DNA of 32,797 bases from Clostridia bacterium (GTDB lineage Bacteria; Bacillota; Clostridia; Oscillospirales; Acutalibacteraceae): positions 1-32,797 of the forward strand of contig JAGBHV010000079.1 of the NCBI GenBank assembly GCA_017935325.1, in the 5' to 3' direction. Positions within the stretch are counted from its first letter, which is position 1. Each line of letters opens with the position of its first letter. The position numbers and the translations under genes were made by a program. A model generated the notes under the pieces. The model was not told where the DNA came from and searched no databases. It saw only the letters and a program-made list of their open reading frames with translations. Positions 21,743 through 31,290 of the stretch are shown one piece after another.

Positions 21743-23527
21743 TTAACCTAAAAGTTTATATTTTTCAAGCATTTTTGCAATTTTTTCTCCTTTTGGGAGC
21801 ATTTTTATATCATCTTCCGATAATCCGCGTATTAAAAGCATGGAAATTAGATATACTACCATAATTATCAACACCGAAATGATGCATGAAATGGTAGAAC
21901 CGTTGATTCTTGTTGAAAAATCTGATACGGGGAAGAAGTGCTCAATGCCTACATAAGCCATGTAACCCACAAATGCACTGAGTGCAGCGCAGACAAACGG
22001 CTTGAAGAAAACGGAAACAAAATTTATTCTCACCTTTGCAAGCTTCAGTAAAGCCACAAGGTTTGTCACGATAATAAAAGCATAACAAACCACCGTTCCG
22101 AGAACTGCGCCTTTGATATTATATTTCGGATTACTTACGAAAATTATATCTAATACAATTTTTGCAACCGAGCCGATAAGAAGACTCTTTACAGGCACGT
22201 CTGCTCTGCCGATTGCCTGAAGCATATTGGTAATGGGTGAAGAAAGTGCAAAAATGAATGTTGCGTAATTGCATGCCGCCATAATGGGAGCTGCAATGGG
22301 AATCAGATTCTGCGAATTTGTTCCGCCGTAGAAAAGAGTGAGAATAGGCTCTGAAAGCACACCCATGCCGAAACCTGCAGGCAAAGCAATAATGGATGTG
22401 ATTCGCAGAACAGATTCAATTGTGACTTTCTGCGTTTTTTTGTCCTTGAGTGCGTATGCCGCAGAAAGCGCGGGAATTGCGCTGACGCCCAGCGACATAG
22501 TAATTGACGGTATTATATTTCTTAAATCCTGGGATGCGAAATAGCAACCGTAAAGGTAAGTTTTTGTATCTTCAATAAGAGTGCCTGATGCTACGAGAGA
22601 TTCTTTATACATATTATAAATCATATTATAATCTTTCTCAAGTGCGAATGCGAGGCATTTCTGAATAAGAGCAGCATCGATAAGATTGGAAATATTAAGA
22701 ACAAGCGAGCTTATAACCATAGGTATTGCAAGTGTAATCAATCTTTTTGCAGTTGCCGATTTCGGCTGTGCGGGAATCGAATTTACATACTGAATACGTG
22801 TTATACCCGGTCCGCGCAGTTTAAAGCGTATGTGCATGTACAGAAAAGCAAGAAGGGTACCTATGGTAACGCCCATAATCGCCGCTGCAGCTGCTAAAGG
22901 ATAAAGCCGGCTGAGTGCCTCACTTTCACTTTCCACAACCTTTCCCAGCACAGTTTTTGTTTCATGAAAATCCTTCATGCCGAAATGCATTACTATGTAG
23001 GAAAGTGCAAGACCGATAACAAGGCGTGCAATATTTTCAACAACTTCTGAAATCGCGGTAGGCACCATATTACGTGAGCCTTCATAGTATCCGCGGTAAG
23101 TGGACATAAGGCAACAGATGAAGATTGACGGCGCAATTGCAAGAATACTCCAGACTGTCTGCGGTTTTTCACAAATCAGGGCAGAATAGGGATAAGCAAG
23201 AAGCATCAGCAAAACAGTGCCTGCAGCACCTGTTACAAGGAACATCTTGCCTGCAATATTCTTTACATTCAGCGCATCGCGATATCTGTTTGATGCAAAA
23301 TATTCACTTACAAGCTTTGACACCGCAACAGGCAGACCGCCCATTGAAATAGCATAAATCGGCACATAAATCTGATAAGCAGATGCAAAATATCCGCGTC
23401 CTACTTCGCCGATAAGGGCTGTAAGCGGCAGCTTGTAAAGCGCGCCGATAATTGAGCCGATAGCCGTAGCAATCATCAGAACCAACGCACCGTTGAGCAT
23501 CGTTTGTTTCTTTTCAACTTGTTCCAA
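21743..23527 (-). CDS. Polysaccharide/lipid II flippase, SpoVB/MurJ-like (YabM)
   Basis: Oligosaccharide-lipid exporter of the MOP/MVF superfamily with about 14 predicted spans, which moves lipid-linked precursors such as lipid II across the membrane for cell-wall or spore-cortex synthesis. Seen: IGALYKLPLTALIGEVGRGYFASAYQIYVPIYAISMGGLPVAVSKLVSEY at the N-terminus, typical of SpoVB/YabM proteins. The start is TTG at 23527: a stop codon precedes it directly in frame, and GGTGA lies 5 bases upstream. The next methionine is residue 9. Whether it serves sporulation (SpoVB) or vegetative wall synthesis cannot be told; the position before mazG matches yabM. Confidence 0.85.
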   Translation of the reverse strand: MEQVEKKQTMLNGALVLMIATAIGSIIGALYKLPLTALIGEVGRGYFASAYQIYVPIYAISMGGLPVAVSKLVSEYFASNRYRDALNVKNIAGKMFLVTGAAGTVLLMLLAYPYSALICEKPQTVWSILAIAPSIFICCLMSTYRGYYEGSRNMVPTAISEVVENIARLVIGLALSYIVMHFGMKDFHETKTVLGKVVESESEALSRLYPLAAAAAIMGVTIGTLLAFLYMHIRFKLRGPGITRIQYVNSIPAQPKSATAKRLITLAIPMVISSLVLNISNLIDAALIQKCLAFALEKDYNMIYNMYKESLVASGTLIEDTKTYLYGCYFASQDLRNIIPSITMSLGVSAIPALSAAYALKDKKTQKVTIESVLRITSIIALPAGFGMGVLSEPILTLFYGGTNSQNLIPIAAPIMAACNYATFIFALSSPITNMLQAIGRADVPVKSLLIGSVAKIVLDIIFVSNPKYNIKGAVLGTVVCYAFIIVTNLVALLKLAKVRINFVSVFFKPFVCAALSAFVGYMAYVGIEHFFPVSDFSTRINGSTISCIISVLIIMVVYLISMLLIRGLSEDDIKMLPKGEKIAKMLEKYKLLG

Positions 23528-23540
23528 TCAATTCACCATC

Positions 23541-24464
23541 CTATCTTCCGAGAAATTCTCTTAATAAAGAATCCTGAGGTACAAGATTTTTTTCAATAGT
23601 CGGAAATTTATTGAGTGCAGATATAAGCCTCTGTGCGCTTTCATAATTTTCGCTTGACTTTTCAACGCCTGAAAGCAACTCAATTGCCTGAGTTTTCATG
23701 GCACAAGGCTCGTAAATGTGAATAGAATTCACCGTTACATCTGCGTTGTTTTTAAACGGGAAGAGATATTTATCTTCGCCTTTCATTACTTTCGGCCACA
23801 AGGAATAAGTATGTTCAACAGGGCTGTTTCTGAATTGGAAATCCCTTACCATTCTGCGGATAAAACGCAGATTCCTTTTATTGAGCACAATTTTTTCGCC
23901 GTCATAAATTCTTGATGAAACACTTATATAAATCTTAAAAAGATTTTCATTAGGCAAAGTATCTGTGATTGCCGGATTGAGAGCATGCAGACCCTCAACA
24001 ATAATAACATCGTCTTTCTGGAGTGTAATTACATTCTTTTCTGCTTTTCTTCTGCCCGTCATAAAATCAAAAAGAGGCAGTTCGCTTTTTGATGAAGTTA
24101 TCAGCTCCTGAAGACATTTGTGAATCAGCTCAAGGTCAAGGGAATCTACCGATTCAAAATCATAAGTGCCGTCTTCATTTTTCGGGCCTTCACCGATATT
24201 TTTGTAAAAATCATCAAGGCTTACCGTATATGCCTTATGCCCGTAAGATGCAAGCTTTTCTTTGATTTTGCCTGCAGTGGTTGTTTTACCCGAGCCGCTC
24301 GGACCTGCGAGCATTACAATTTTCTTACTGCTGTCATTATTGATTTTTTCGGCAATGTTTTCAATAATATTTTTATATCTTGTTTCTGATTTTTCAATCA
24401 GATTTTCTTTATTATTCAGGGCATTTTCTACAATAAATCCGAGTTCATTATTAATGTTTGACAA
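23541..24464 (-). CDS. Uridine kinase/phosphoribulokinase family nucleoside kinase
   Basis: P-loop kinase of the uridine kinase family, expected to phosphorylate a nucleoside, likely uridine or cytidine. Seen: Walker A LAGPSGSGKTT (52-62), VSLDDFYKN, DFESVDSLDLEL, LPLFDFMTGRR, VIIVEGLHALNP and RRMVRDFQFR, all in family order. It matches the C-terminal half of clostridial proteins of about 550 residues that begin with TGS and threonyl-tRNA-synthetase-like domains, but here the N-terminal half is missing, leaving a 307-residue stand-alone kinase. I chose the TTG at 24464, 4 bases after the hemZ stop, with GAGGTG upstream; the longer frame runs back into hemZ. Confidence 0.85.
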   Translation of the reverse strand: MSNINNELGFIVENALNNKENLIEKSETRYKNIIENIAEKINNDSSKKIVMLAGPSGSGKTTTAGKIKEKLASYGHKAYTVSLDDFYKNIGEGPKNEDGTYDFESVDSLDLELIHKCLQELITSSKSELPLFDFMTGRRKAEKNVITLQKDDVIIVEGLHALNPAITDTLPNENLFKIYISVSSRIYDGEKIVLNKRNLRFIRRMVRDFQFRNSPVEHTYSLWPKVMKGEDKYLFPFKNNADVTVNSIHIYEPCAMKTQAIELLSGVEKSSENYESAQRLISALNKFPTIEKNLVPQDSLLREFLGR

Positions 24465-24468
24465 GAAA

Positions 24469-25896
24469 TCACCTCGACCTGTAAAATTCGTAAATTCTCT
24501 GTTTTCTTTCAAACAGTTCATTGAGTCTGTCATTATATTCATACGGATATTTGAAATTAAAAATTCTTTCAATCGCATTTGAATCGGGGTCTTTAAGCTT
24601 TGTAACAGCACCAGCCCCGCAGGCAAGAATTGTATGGCATTCTTCCATCATAAAGATATTATATGCACATTCATACCCCTTCTTGCACCATCCCACATTT
24701 TCCAGGTTTCCCAGCGATTTACTCTGACGGTACATGTAATAAGGTATGTAGGAATTCAACTTTTCATGAGACAGGTTTATCATCTCATTAGCAAGCAATC
24801 CGTCAGACATTCCGCTTGTATCCCCCGCAAGGTATGATGAACGCTTGAGAGCTAAAGTATGAACAGTTACATTTTCAGGCGAAAGCTCATTTATAATATC
24901 AAGGGTTTCCGAAAAGCTTTCTGCCGTATCGCTTGACAGACCTGCAATCAGGTCCATATTTATGTTATCAAAACCTGCTTCTCTTGACATTTTAAAAGCG
25001 TTTATCGTTTCTTCAGCGGTATGACGTCTGCCGATATTTTCAAGGACTTTGTCGTTGAAGGTCTGCGGATTTATGCTGATTCTTGTAACATTGTTTGATT
25101 TCAGCGTGTCTAATTTTTCACGTGTTACAGTATCAGGTCTTCCTGCTTCAACAGTATATTCAAAGCAAGTTGAAAGGTCAAAGTTTTCTTTCACTGCCGT
25201 AAGTAATTTTTCAAGCTCTGCCGCTTCAAGGGTTGTCGGTGTACCGCCGCCGAAATAAACTGTTTCAAGCTTAAGATTCAGGTCTTTTGCGATTTTTCCC
25301 GTAAGCCTGATTTCTTCGCAGAGATTTTCAACGTAAGGCTTTATCAGTTTTTTTGTTTTTTCTATGGAATGGGACACAAAAGAACAATAGTTACATCTTG
25401 TGGGACAAAAAGGAATAGAAATATATAAGCTGAATGATTCGGGTTCTGAACGTGAAATAATTTTTTCTTCGCATTTTGCAACGCTCATTGCAAGGGAAGT
25501 TTTTTTATCACTTACAAGTAATTTTTCTTTAAAATATTTTTCTGCTTTTTCTTCGTCTGTGTCCTCAATAAGTCTGAGCATAAGCTTTGAGGGTCTTACA
25601 CCTGTCAACAATCCCCACTGAGGAACATAGGAAGTTTCTTCGCACAGAAGTTTAAACAGAAGCGTTGCAATTTCAAGCTCGGAATCGTCATCATCTTCCA
25701 ATACTTTTTCAAGCATTTTTTCTTCATTTCCGAAACAGATTGTCACTCTGATTCTGTTATTTATTTTTTCGGTAATAATTTTTCTGTCGCTTTCTTTTTC
25801 TTCACTTAAAACTTCTATCTTTTCAAGAGGGAAGAAAACACGGCAGAGATTTTCGGTTTCATAATTAAAGCTATGACCTTTATTTACCAATACCAT
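24469..25896 (-). CDS. hemZ: Coproporphyrinogen III oxidase-like radical SAM protein HemZ
   Basis: Radical SAM enzyme of the HemN/HemZ group, oxygen-independent coproporphyrinogen dehydrogenase of heme synthesis. Seen: the [4Fe-4S] motif IPFCPTRCNYCSF with C164, C168 and C171, a GGGTPTT glycine motif, VEAGRPDT, and the QTFNDKVLENIGRRHT stretch. The N-terminal about 155 residues form the extra domain of HemZ proteins, with WGLLTGVRPSK. Length of 475 is typical. No other heme gene is in the window, so the substrate is uncertain; HemW-like heme chaperones share the same fold. It overlaps the upstream hydrolase by 13 bases. Confidence 0.88.
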   Translation of the reverse strand: MVLVNKGHSFNYETENLCRVFFPLEKIEVLSEEKESDRKIITEKINNRIRVTICFGNEEKMLEKVLEDDDDSELEIATLLFKLLCEETSYVPQWGLLTGVRPSKLMLRLIEDTDEEKAEKYFKEKLLVSDKKTSLAMSVAKCEEKIISRSEPESFSLYISIPFCPTRCNYCSFVSHSIEKTKKLIKPYVENLCEEIRLTGKIAKDLNLKLETVYFGGGTPTTLEAAELEKLLTAVKENFDLSTCFEYTVEAGRPDTVTREKLDTLKSNNVTRISINPQTFNDKVLENIGRRHTAEETINAFKMSREAGFDNINMDLIAGLSSDTAESFSETLDIINELSPENVTVHTLALKRSSYLAGDTSGMSDGLLANEMINLSHEKLNSYIPYYMYRQSKSLGNLENVGWCKKGYECAYNIFMMEECHTILACGAGAVTKLKDPDSNAIERIFNFKYPYEYNDRLNELFERKQRIYEFYRSR

Positions 25897-26528
25897 TGAC
25901 TTAAATCCCTCTTTAAATATCTGTTTCTTACTTTTTCCTGCTGTAAGGTTGTTGCTCTGTTATGACCGGGGTAAACATCATAATCGCCTTCAATATCTTT
26001 AAGACGCTGAAGTGATTTAAGCATTGCTGCAGGGTCTCCGCCTTCCATATCAACTCTTCCGCAGGTAAGGCAGAAAAGCGTATCACCTGTAAGAATTGCG
26101 CCTGCTTCTTCCATCATATAACACACAGAGCCGGGAGAATGTCCGGGTGTGAGCATAACCTTTATTTTTTCATCACCAAGGAAAAGTTCATCGCCTTCAC
26201 CCACCAGAATGTCAGCTTTAATCCATTCAGGCTCCTGACCTACATGTTGATAAAGGTTATTTGTGTGGCCCGTAAGACATTCGGCATCCTCGTGGCTTAT
26301 AACGATGGAAGCACCTGTTATATCCTTGGCTTTTTTCACTTCCCACATATGGTCAAAATGTCCGTGAGTAAGCAGAATATATTTTACTTTTTTAAGTTTT
26401 TTAACTTCCTGCTGTACCTCTTCTGTAAATCTGCCCGGGTCAACAACTGCACCTTCGCCCGTTTCTTCATTTTCAAGCACGTAACAGTTAACGCCCATTT
26501 CGCCTACAGTAAATTGTGTTATTTTCAT
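25884..26528 (-). CDS. MBL fold metallo-hydrolase (glyoxalase II-like)
   Basis: Metallo-beta-lactamase-fold hydrolase with an intact binuclear metal site: THGHFDH (54-60), the LTPGHSPGS histidine, GDTLF aspartate and YPGHN histidine. The arrangement resembles hydroxyacylglutathione hydrolases (glyoxalase II) and YqgX-type proteins of about 210 residues. It lies between dtd and hemZ; AAGGGTGA upstream of the ATG overlaps the dtd stop codon. Substrate is unknown; thioester hydrolysis is the family norm. Confidence 0.88.
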   Translation of the reverse strand: MKITQFTVGEMGVNCYVLENEETGEGAVVDPGRFTEEVQQEVKKLKKVKYILLTHGHFDHMWEVKKAKDITGASIVISHEDAECLTGHTNNLYQHVGQEPEWIKADILVGEGDELFLGDEKIKVMLTPGHSPGSVCYMMEEAGAILTGDTLFCLTCGRVDMEGGDPAAMLKSLQRLKDIEGDYDVYPGHNRATTLQQEKVRNRYLKRDLSQWYW

Positions 26529-26534
26529 TTTGCG

Positions 26535-26996
26535 TCACCCTTTTGGTTTTATCACTTCTGAATCAAGAATAATCGTTACGGGGCCGTCATTGAGAAGGGT
26601 TACTTTCATATCTGCTCCGAATGAACCGCTTTCAACTTTTTTAACTCCGTTTTCTTTTAATTTTTCCATAAAATATTCATATAAGCTGTTTGCTTCATCA
26701 GGCTTTGCTGCACCGATAAATGACGGTCTGTTACCTTTTTTGCAATCTGCACAAAGCGTAAACTGCGAAATCACAAGGCATGCTCCGTCAGTATCAAGAA
26801 GTGACAGATTCATCTTGCCGTTTTCATCTTCAAATATTCTCATGTTTGCCGTTTTTTTAGCAAGCAAATCAGCATCAGCCCTGCTGTCGCCCTCCTGAAC
26901 TCCGAGGAGAATCATAAAACCTTTTTCTATTTTTCCTATAATTTCCCCGTCAACCTTTACGTCAGAAAAAGCAACTCTCTGTATAACCGCTTTCAT
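26535..26996 (-). CDS. dtd: D-aminoacyl-tRNA deacylase
   Basis: Cytoplasmic homodimer that removes D-amino acids (and glycine from tRNA-Ala) from mischarged tRNAs. Seen: MKAVIQRV at the N-terminus, the SQFTL motif (77-81), and the NDGPVT motif (136-141) with the Gly-cisPro pair that excludes L-amino acids. Length of 153 residues is normal. It directly follows rel by 12 bases, as in many Firmicutes, and AAAGGA precedes the ATG. Confidence 0.95.
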   Translation of the reverse strand: MKAVIQRVAFSDVKVDGEIIGKIEKGFMILLGVQEGDSRADADLLAKKTANMRIFEDENGKMNLSLLDTDGACLVISQFTLCADCKKGNRPSFIGAAKPDEANSLYEYFMEKLKENGVKKVESGSFGADMKVTLLNDGPVTIILDSEVIKPKG

Positions 26997-27008
26997 AATT
27001 CAATCCTT

Positions 27009-29192
27009 TCAAATACCTGAACGTTCAACAAGAAGCACGCCGTCAATTTTCTGAATTTTTGCCATAACGCTCTTTAAATGCTCAGCACCGCCTACAGTAA
27101 TCGTAACATTCATTATTGCTCTGCCATCCTTTACCGAGCGCATGTTTACAGAATGAATCATAACTCTCATCTCTGCAAATTTGCCTGAAATTTCAGCAAG
27201 CAGACCAACTTTATCAATACATACTACCGAAAGCGTTGCATTGTAGTCTTCCTTGAGATTTGAATCCCATGAAGCTCTGACCCATCTTTCAGGTTCGGGA
27301 GAAGCTTCGATAATTTCAGGAACATTAGGACAGTTTCTGTTATGAATTGACACACCGTGTCCGCGGGTGATAAAGCCGATAATTTCATCACCGGGCAACG
27401 GATTACAGCAATGTGCAAATTTTATCAGGCAGTTATCTATATTTTCAACAATAACGCCTTCACTGCCTTTTGTTTTCTTTCTCGGTGCGGTTACCGCAAT
27501 TTCATCAGCAACAGGCTCATTAGCTTTAACAAGCTTTGTGTAATTCTCTTTTATCTGGGGCATCATCTTTATTATGCTGATTCCGCCGTATCCTATCGCT
27601 GCATAGAAATCTTCAACATTAGGCATGTGCTGACGCTCAGCAAGAGCCTTGACAAATTCATCATAGGAAGCATTATCAAGAATTATTTTGTTTCTTCTGA
27701 ATTCACGTTCGATTTCAGCTCTGCCTTCTTCAATGTTTTCCTTGCGTCTTTCTTTCTTGAACCACGCACGGATTTTAGTTCTTGCTGAACTTGTTTTTAC
27801 TATTTTAAGCCAATCCCTGCTGGGACCTTTGCCCTGCTGGGAAGAAGTCATAATTTCAATAATCTGACCTGTTTTTACCACTGAGTCAATGGGCACAATT
27901 CTGCCGTCAACCTTCGCTCCTACCATTTTGTTGCCGACTGCAGAGTGAATTGCATAGGCAAAGTCAATTACTGTTGAACCTGCAGGAAGCGGGAAAACAT
28001 CCCCTTTGGGAGTGAAAACAAAAACTTCCTCCGGCACGAAATCGCTTTTGATGGTAGACACAATATCTTCAACTGTATCAGATTCCTGCTGATTTTCAAG
28101 AAGCTGCCTTACCCAAGCAAGCCTTTCATCAATTTTTGCTTTCGAGCCTTCGCCGAGTTTATATTTCCAGTGCGCCGCAATACCGTATTCAGCTGTGTAA
28201 TGCATTTCCCAAGTTCTTATCTGCACTTCAAATGCAACACCCTCTTTGCCGATAACAGTTGTGTGAAGTGACTGATACATGTTGGGTTTGGGAGTAGAAA
28301 TATAATCCTTGAATCTTCCCGGAATAGGAGTGAACATATCGTGAATGATACCGAGGCAGTTGTAACAGTCAATTACCGAATCAACAATAATTCTCACAGC
28401 GTAAATATCATAAATTTCGCCGAAATCCTTATTCTGCATATACATCTTACGGTAAATGCCGTGAACACTTTTGATTCTGCCTGCAATTTTCGGTTCTTTT
28501 ATGATAGTTGATATTCTTTCATTGATTCTCACTTTTATCTGTTCAAGGAATTCCTGCCTTTCTTCCATCTGGTTGCCGAGCCTTGTTTCAATTTCCTTGT
28601 ATCCTACGGGGTCAAGAAAACTGATAGCCAGATCCTCAAGCTCTTCTTTGATTGTTCTGATACCGAGACGGTGTGCAAGAGGAGCATAAATTTCGAGCGT
28701 TTCAAGGGCTTTATCGCGTCTTTTCTGCGGACGCATAAATTCAAGCGTGCGCATATTATGGAGTCTGTCCGCAAGCTTTATAATAATAACGCGTATATCC
28801 TCACTCATTGCAAGGAGCATTTTTCTTATATTTTCAGCCTGTTCTTCTTCGCGTGTTGAAAGAGGAACTTTACCCAGCTTTGTGACACCGTCGACAAGCT
28901 TTGCAACATCTTCGCCGTAATCATTTTTAACGCTTTCCAGAGATACATCTGTATCCTCCACGGTATCGTGCAATAAAGCCGCCACAACCGACTGATAATC
29001 CATGCATAAATCAACAAGAATTGATGCTACTGAAACGGGGTGGATAATATACGGCTGTCCCGAATACCTTAACTGCCCGTCATGAGCATCACGTGCAAAA
29101 GCATATGCTTTATCTATCTTCTGCACTTCCTCGGCAGTAAAGTTCCTTACGAGTTTTTCACGCAATTCTTTATATCCGTTTTCACTTGTCAC
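27009..29192 (-). CDS. relA: Bifunctional (p)ppGpp synthetase/hydrolase Rel
   Basis: Long RelA/SpoT homologue that makes and degrades the stringent-response alarmone (p)ppGpp. Domain order: HD hydrolase with ALLHDTVEDTD (about 72-82) and IKLADRLHNMRTL, both needed for hydrolysis; synthetase (about 235-350) with KSVHGIYRKM and YDIYAVRIIV; TGS (about 385-450) with VFVFTPKGDVFPLP; a zinc-finger-like region with HCCNPLPGDEIIGF; and a C-terminal ACT domain. Both activities look intact. I prefer GTG at 29192, with AGGGGG 8 bases upstream; a GTG at 29201 overlaps the recJ stop but sits too close to that site. Confidence 0.95.
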   Translation of the reverse strand: MTSENGYKELREKLVRNFTAEEVQKIDKAYAFARDAHDGQLRYSGQPYIIHPVSVASILVDLCMDYQSVVAALLHDTVEDTDVSLESVKNDYGEDVAKLVDGVTKLGKVPLSTREEEQAENIRKMLLAMSEDIRVIIIKLADRLHNMRTLEFMRPQKRRDKALETLEIYAPLAHRLGIRTIKEELEDLAISFLDPVGYKEIETRLGNQMEERQEFLEQIKVRINERISTIIKEPKIAGRIKSVHGIYRKMYMQNKDFGEIYDIYAVRIIVDSVIDCYNCLGIIHDMFTPIPGRFKDYISTPKPNMYQSLHTTVIGKEGVAFEVQIRTWEMHYTAEYGIAAHWKYKLGEGSKAKIDERLAWVRQLLENQQESDTVEDIVSTIKSDFVPEEVFVFTPKGDVFPLPAGSTVIDFAYAIHSAVGNKMVGAKVDGRIVPIDSVVKTGQIIEIMTSSQQGKGPSRDWLKIVKTSSARTKIRAWFKKERRKENIEEGRAEIEREFRRNKIILDNASYDEFVKALAERQHMPNVEDFYAAIGYGGISIIKMMPQIKENYTKLVKANEPVADEIAVTAPRKKTKGSEGVIVENIDNCLIKFAHCCNPLPGDEIIGFITRGHGVSIHNRNCPNVPEIIEASPEPERWVRASWDSNLKEDYNATLSVVCIDKVGLLAEISGKFAEMRVMIHSVNMRSVKDGRAIMNVTITVGGAEHLKSVMAKIQKIDGVLLVERSGI

Positions 29193-29197
29193 ATGCG

Positions 29198-31228
29198 TCA
29201 CCCCCTCAAAAGACTTTTTAAAATTCCTGATTCGTTCAGGTCTACCTTGCTCTGATTTTCTGTAAGGTCAATGGTTTTGTTTTTCTTGTTTCTTAAAATA
29301 AGCCCCATTTCCTCAAGAACATCGAGGCTTACCTTCACAGCGCATAAACGCTTTGCTTCTTCACCTGTTTTACAGCACAACGCTTCTTCGCTTTTTTTCC
29401 ATGTTCCCTGCCTTAAAACGCGGAATACTTTCCCTATAAATTCACGGTCAGGGCAAAGAAGAACTCTTTCTTCTTCTGTAAGAAATTCATGTCTTCTGAA
29501 TTTTTCATAAATCATCTCGGACATAATCACGCCGTCCTCATCAAGATGAGAAAAGCGCATATCACGTATAATCACAGAAACCTTCACCGTTGACATATAT
29601 TCATTTTTATCAAAAACAGCCGCAATATCAACTGTATCGCCTGCAGAAAAATCAAGCACATCAGGTGATACTCCGAAACGCATTGCAACAATTCTGCTGT
29701 CGCCTTTTGAAAGAGTAAGCTTTGTGTGTTTGTTCTGCGAAACGCCCTCTGCTTTTTCAATTTTCATTCCCATAACTGCAAACAACGGCTGATTATTTCC
29801 CGCACCGAACGGTTCAAGCAGATGCAGTTCTTCAAGCAAATCAACGTTTATATATTTCGGACTTATTCTGCAGTCAATTTTCAGCTGCGGATGAGGCATT
29901 TCAATCTTTGCTGCGTATTCGTTTATTCTTCTGCGGAATTCATCTATTCTGTCAATCTCAATTCCGAAACCGGCCGCCAGAGTATGACCGCCGAAATGGT
30001 CAAGGCAGTCGCTGACTTCTGACAAAGCTTCAAAAAGCGAAAAGCCTTCAATGCTTCTTCCCGAGCCTTTGCCGAATCCGTCACAGCAACCGATAACAAG
30101 GCACGGTCTTGCATATTTTTCAGTCAGCCTTGCCGCAACGATTCCGATAACGCCGCTGTGCCATCCTTCACCTTCGATTACAATTACTCTGTCATAAATC
30201 ATATCGCCGTTTTTCTCTATTTTTTCTTCTGCTTCGGCAATGATTTTCATTTCTGTCTGCTGTCTTAAAATATTTGCTTCATTTACTTCTTCGGCAAGAA
30301 GTCTTGCTTCTGTTTCATCTTCGCTCAGAAGCAACCTGATTGCTCTGTCAGCGCTTCCCATTCTGCCTGCGGCATTGATTCGCGGCACAAGGGTAAAGGC
30401 AACGTTTGAAGAGGTCAGTTCATGGGAAAGCATTCCCGTAACTTCCTTAAGTGCAGCAATACCCGGTCTTGCTGATGAATTGAGTTTTTCAATTCCGCAT
30501 TTTACAAACGACCTGTTTTCACTTCTCAACGGCACAACGTCACCGATTGTACCCAAAGAAACCAGATCCGCATATTCATATAAAATCTCATCATCACAGC
30601 CTGAAAGTGCTTCAACAAGCTTGAACGCAACGCCTACACCTGCCCATTCGCCGAAAACGCCGTCAAAATCGTCTCTGTACGGGTCAACAACTGCAACTGC
30701 ATCGGGCAGAATGTCGCCGGGTCTGTGATGGTCTGTAATTACAAGGTCCATTCCGAGGGCTTTAACCTTTTCAGCTTCAAGAAGTGCACTGATGCCGTTA
30801 TCAACGGTTATAATCAGGTCAACATCACGTTCTTTGATTTTTCTTACGGCATCAAGATTCATGCCGTAGCCCTCTGTAAGTCTGTCAGGGATATAATATT
30901 GCACATCTGCGCCCTGCGACTGAAGATAAAGATACAAAAGTGCAGTTGAGCTGACACCGTCTGCATCGTAATCGCCATAAACCATAATTCTTTCAAAGCT
31001 TTCAATAGCCTTGTTTATTCTGTTTACAGCCTTATCCATATCAGGTAATTCGTAAGGGTCAACAACAAATGAGCTTTCCTCGCTTAAAAATGATTCCAAT
31101 TCTTCTTCGTCTTCAAAATTTTTGCATGCAAGAAGCACCGCCGCAAAAGGACTCAGAGAGTACCTTTCGGCGATATCAGCAGCATATTCTTTATCAAAAT
31201 TTGAAAACATCCATTTTTTGCGGCTCAT
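29198..31228 (-). CDS. recJ: Single-stranded-DNA-specific exonuclease RecJ
   Basis: 5'-3' single-strand DNA exonuclease for recombination and mismatch or base-excision repair. Seen: DHH phosphoesterase motifs VYGDYDADGVSS, TVDNG and ITDHHRPG in the first half, then the DHHA1 region with GWHSGVIGIVAARL and the DHFGGHTLAAGFGI motif, followed by an OB-fold domain. A C-terminal extension of about 100 residues follows, basic and helical. SD GGAGA is 7 bases before the ATG. Its promoter (31262-31290) lies inside the end of the ykvI gene. It heads the long colinear run and probably drives rel and the following genes. Confidence 0.95.
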   Translation of the reverse strand: MSRKKWMFSNFDKEYAADIAERYSLSPFAAVLLACKNFEDEEELESFLSEESSFVVDPYELPDMDKAVNRINKAIESFERIMVYGDYDADGVSSTALLYLYLQSQGADVQYYIPDRLTEGYGMNLDAVRKIKERDVDLIITVDNGISALLEAEKVKALGMDLVITDHHRPGDILPDAVAVVDPYRDDFDGVFGEWAGVGVAFKLVEALSGCDDEILYEYADLVSLGTIGDVVPLRSENRSFVKCGIEKLNSSARPGIAALKEVTGMLSHELTSSNVAFTLVPRINAAGRMGSADRAIRLLLSEDETEARLLAEEVNEANILRQQTEMKIIAEAEEKIEKNGDMIYDRVIVIEGEGWHSGVIGIVAARLTEKYARPCLVIGCCDGFGKGSGRSIEGFSLFEALSEVSDCLDHFGGHTLAAGFGIEIDRIDEFRRRINEYAAKIEMPHPQLKIDCRISPKYINVDLLEELHLLEPFGAGNNQPLFAVMGMKIEKAEGVSQNKHTKLTLSKGDSRIVAMRFGVSPDVLDFSAGDTVDIAAVFDKNEYMSTVKVSVIIRDMRFSHLDEDGVIMSEMIYEKFRRHEFLTEEERVLLCPDREFIGKVFRVLRQGTWKKSEEALCCKTGEEAKRLCAVKVSLDVLEEMGLILRNKKNKTIDLTENQSKVDLNESGILKSLLRG

Positions 31229-31261
31229 TTTGTATCTCCGTAAACTTAAAAGTAATAATAT

Positions 31262-31290
31262 ATTTTACCACATTTTCTCACTTGGTGCAA
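31262..31290 (-). promoter_or_regulatory. Sigma-A-type promoter for recJ and the downstream run
   Basis: Minus-strand TTGCAC (31285-31290) and TAAAAT (31262-31267) with a 17-base spacer. The -35 lies within the last codons of the ykvI-like gene. Confidence 0.6.

Noticed and set aside
30240..30728. Plus-strand open frame of 162 codons
   Set aside because: It lies entirely opposite the recJ coding region, is serine-rich in the way of a shadow frame, and has no ribosome binding site.
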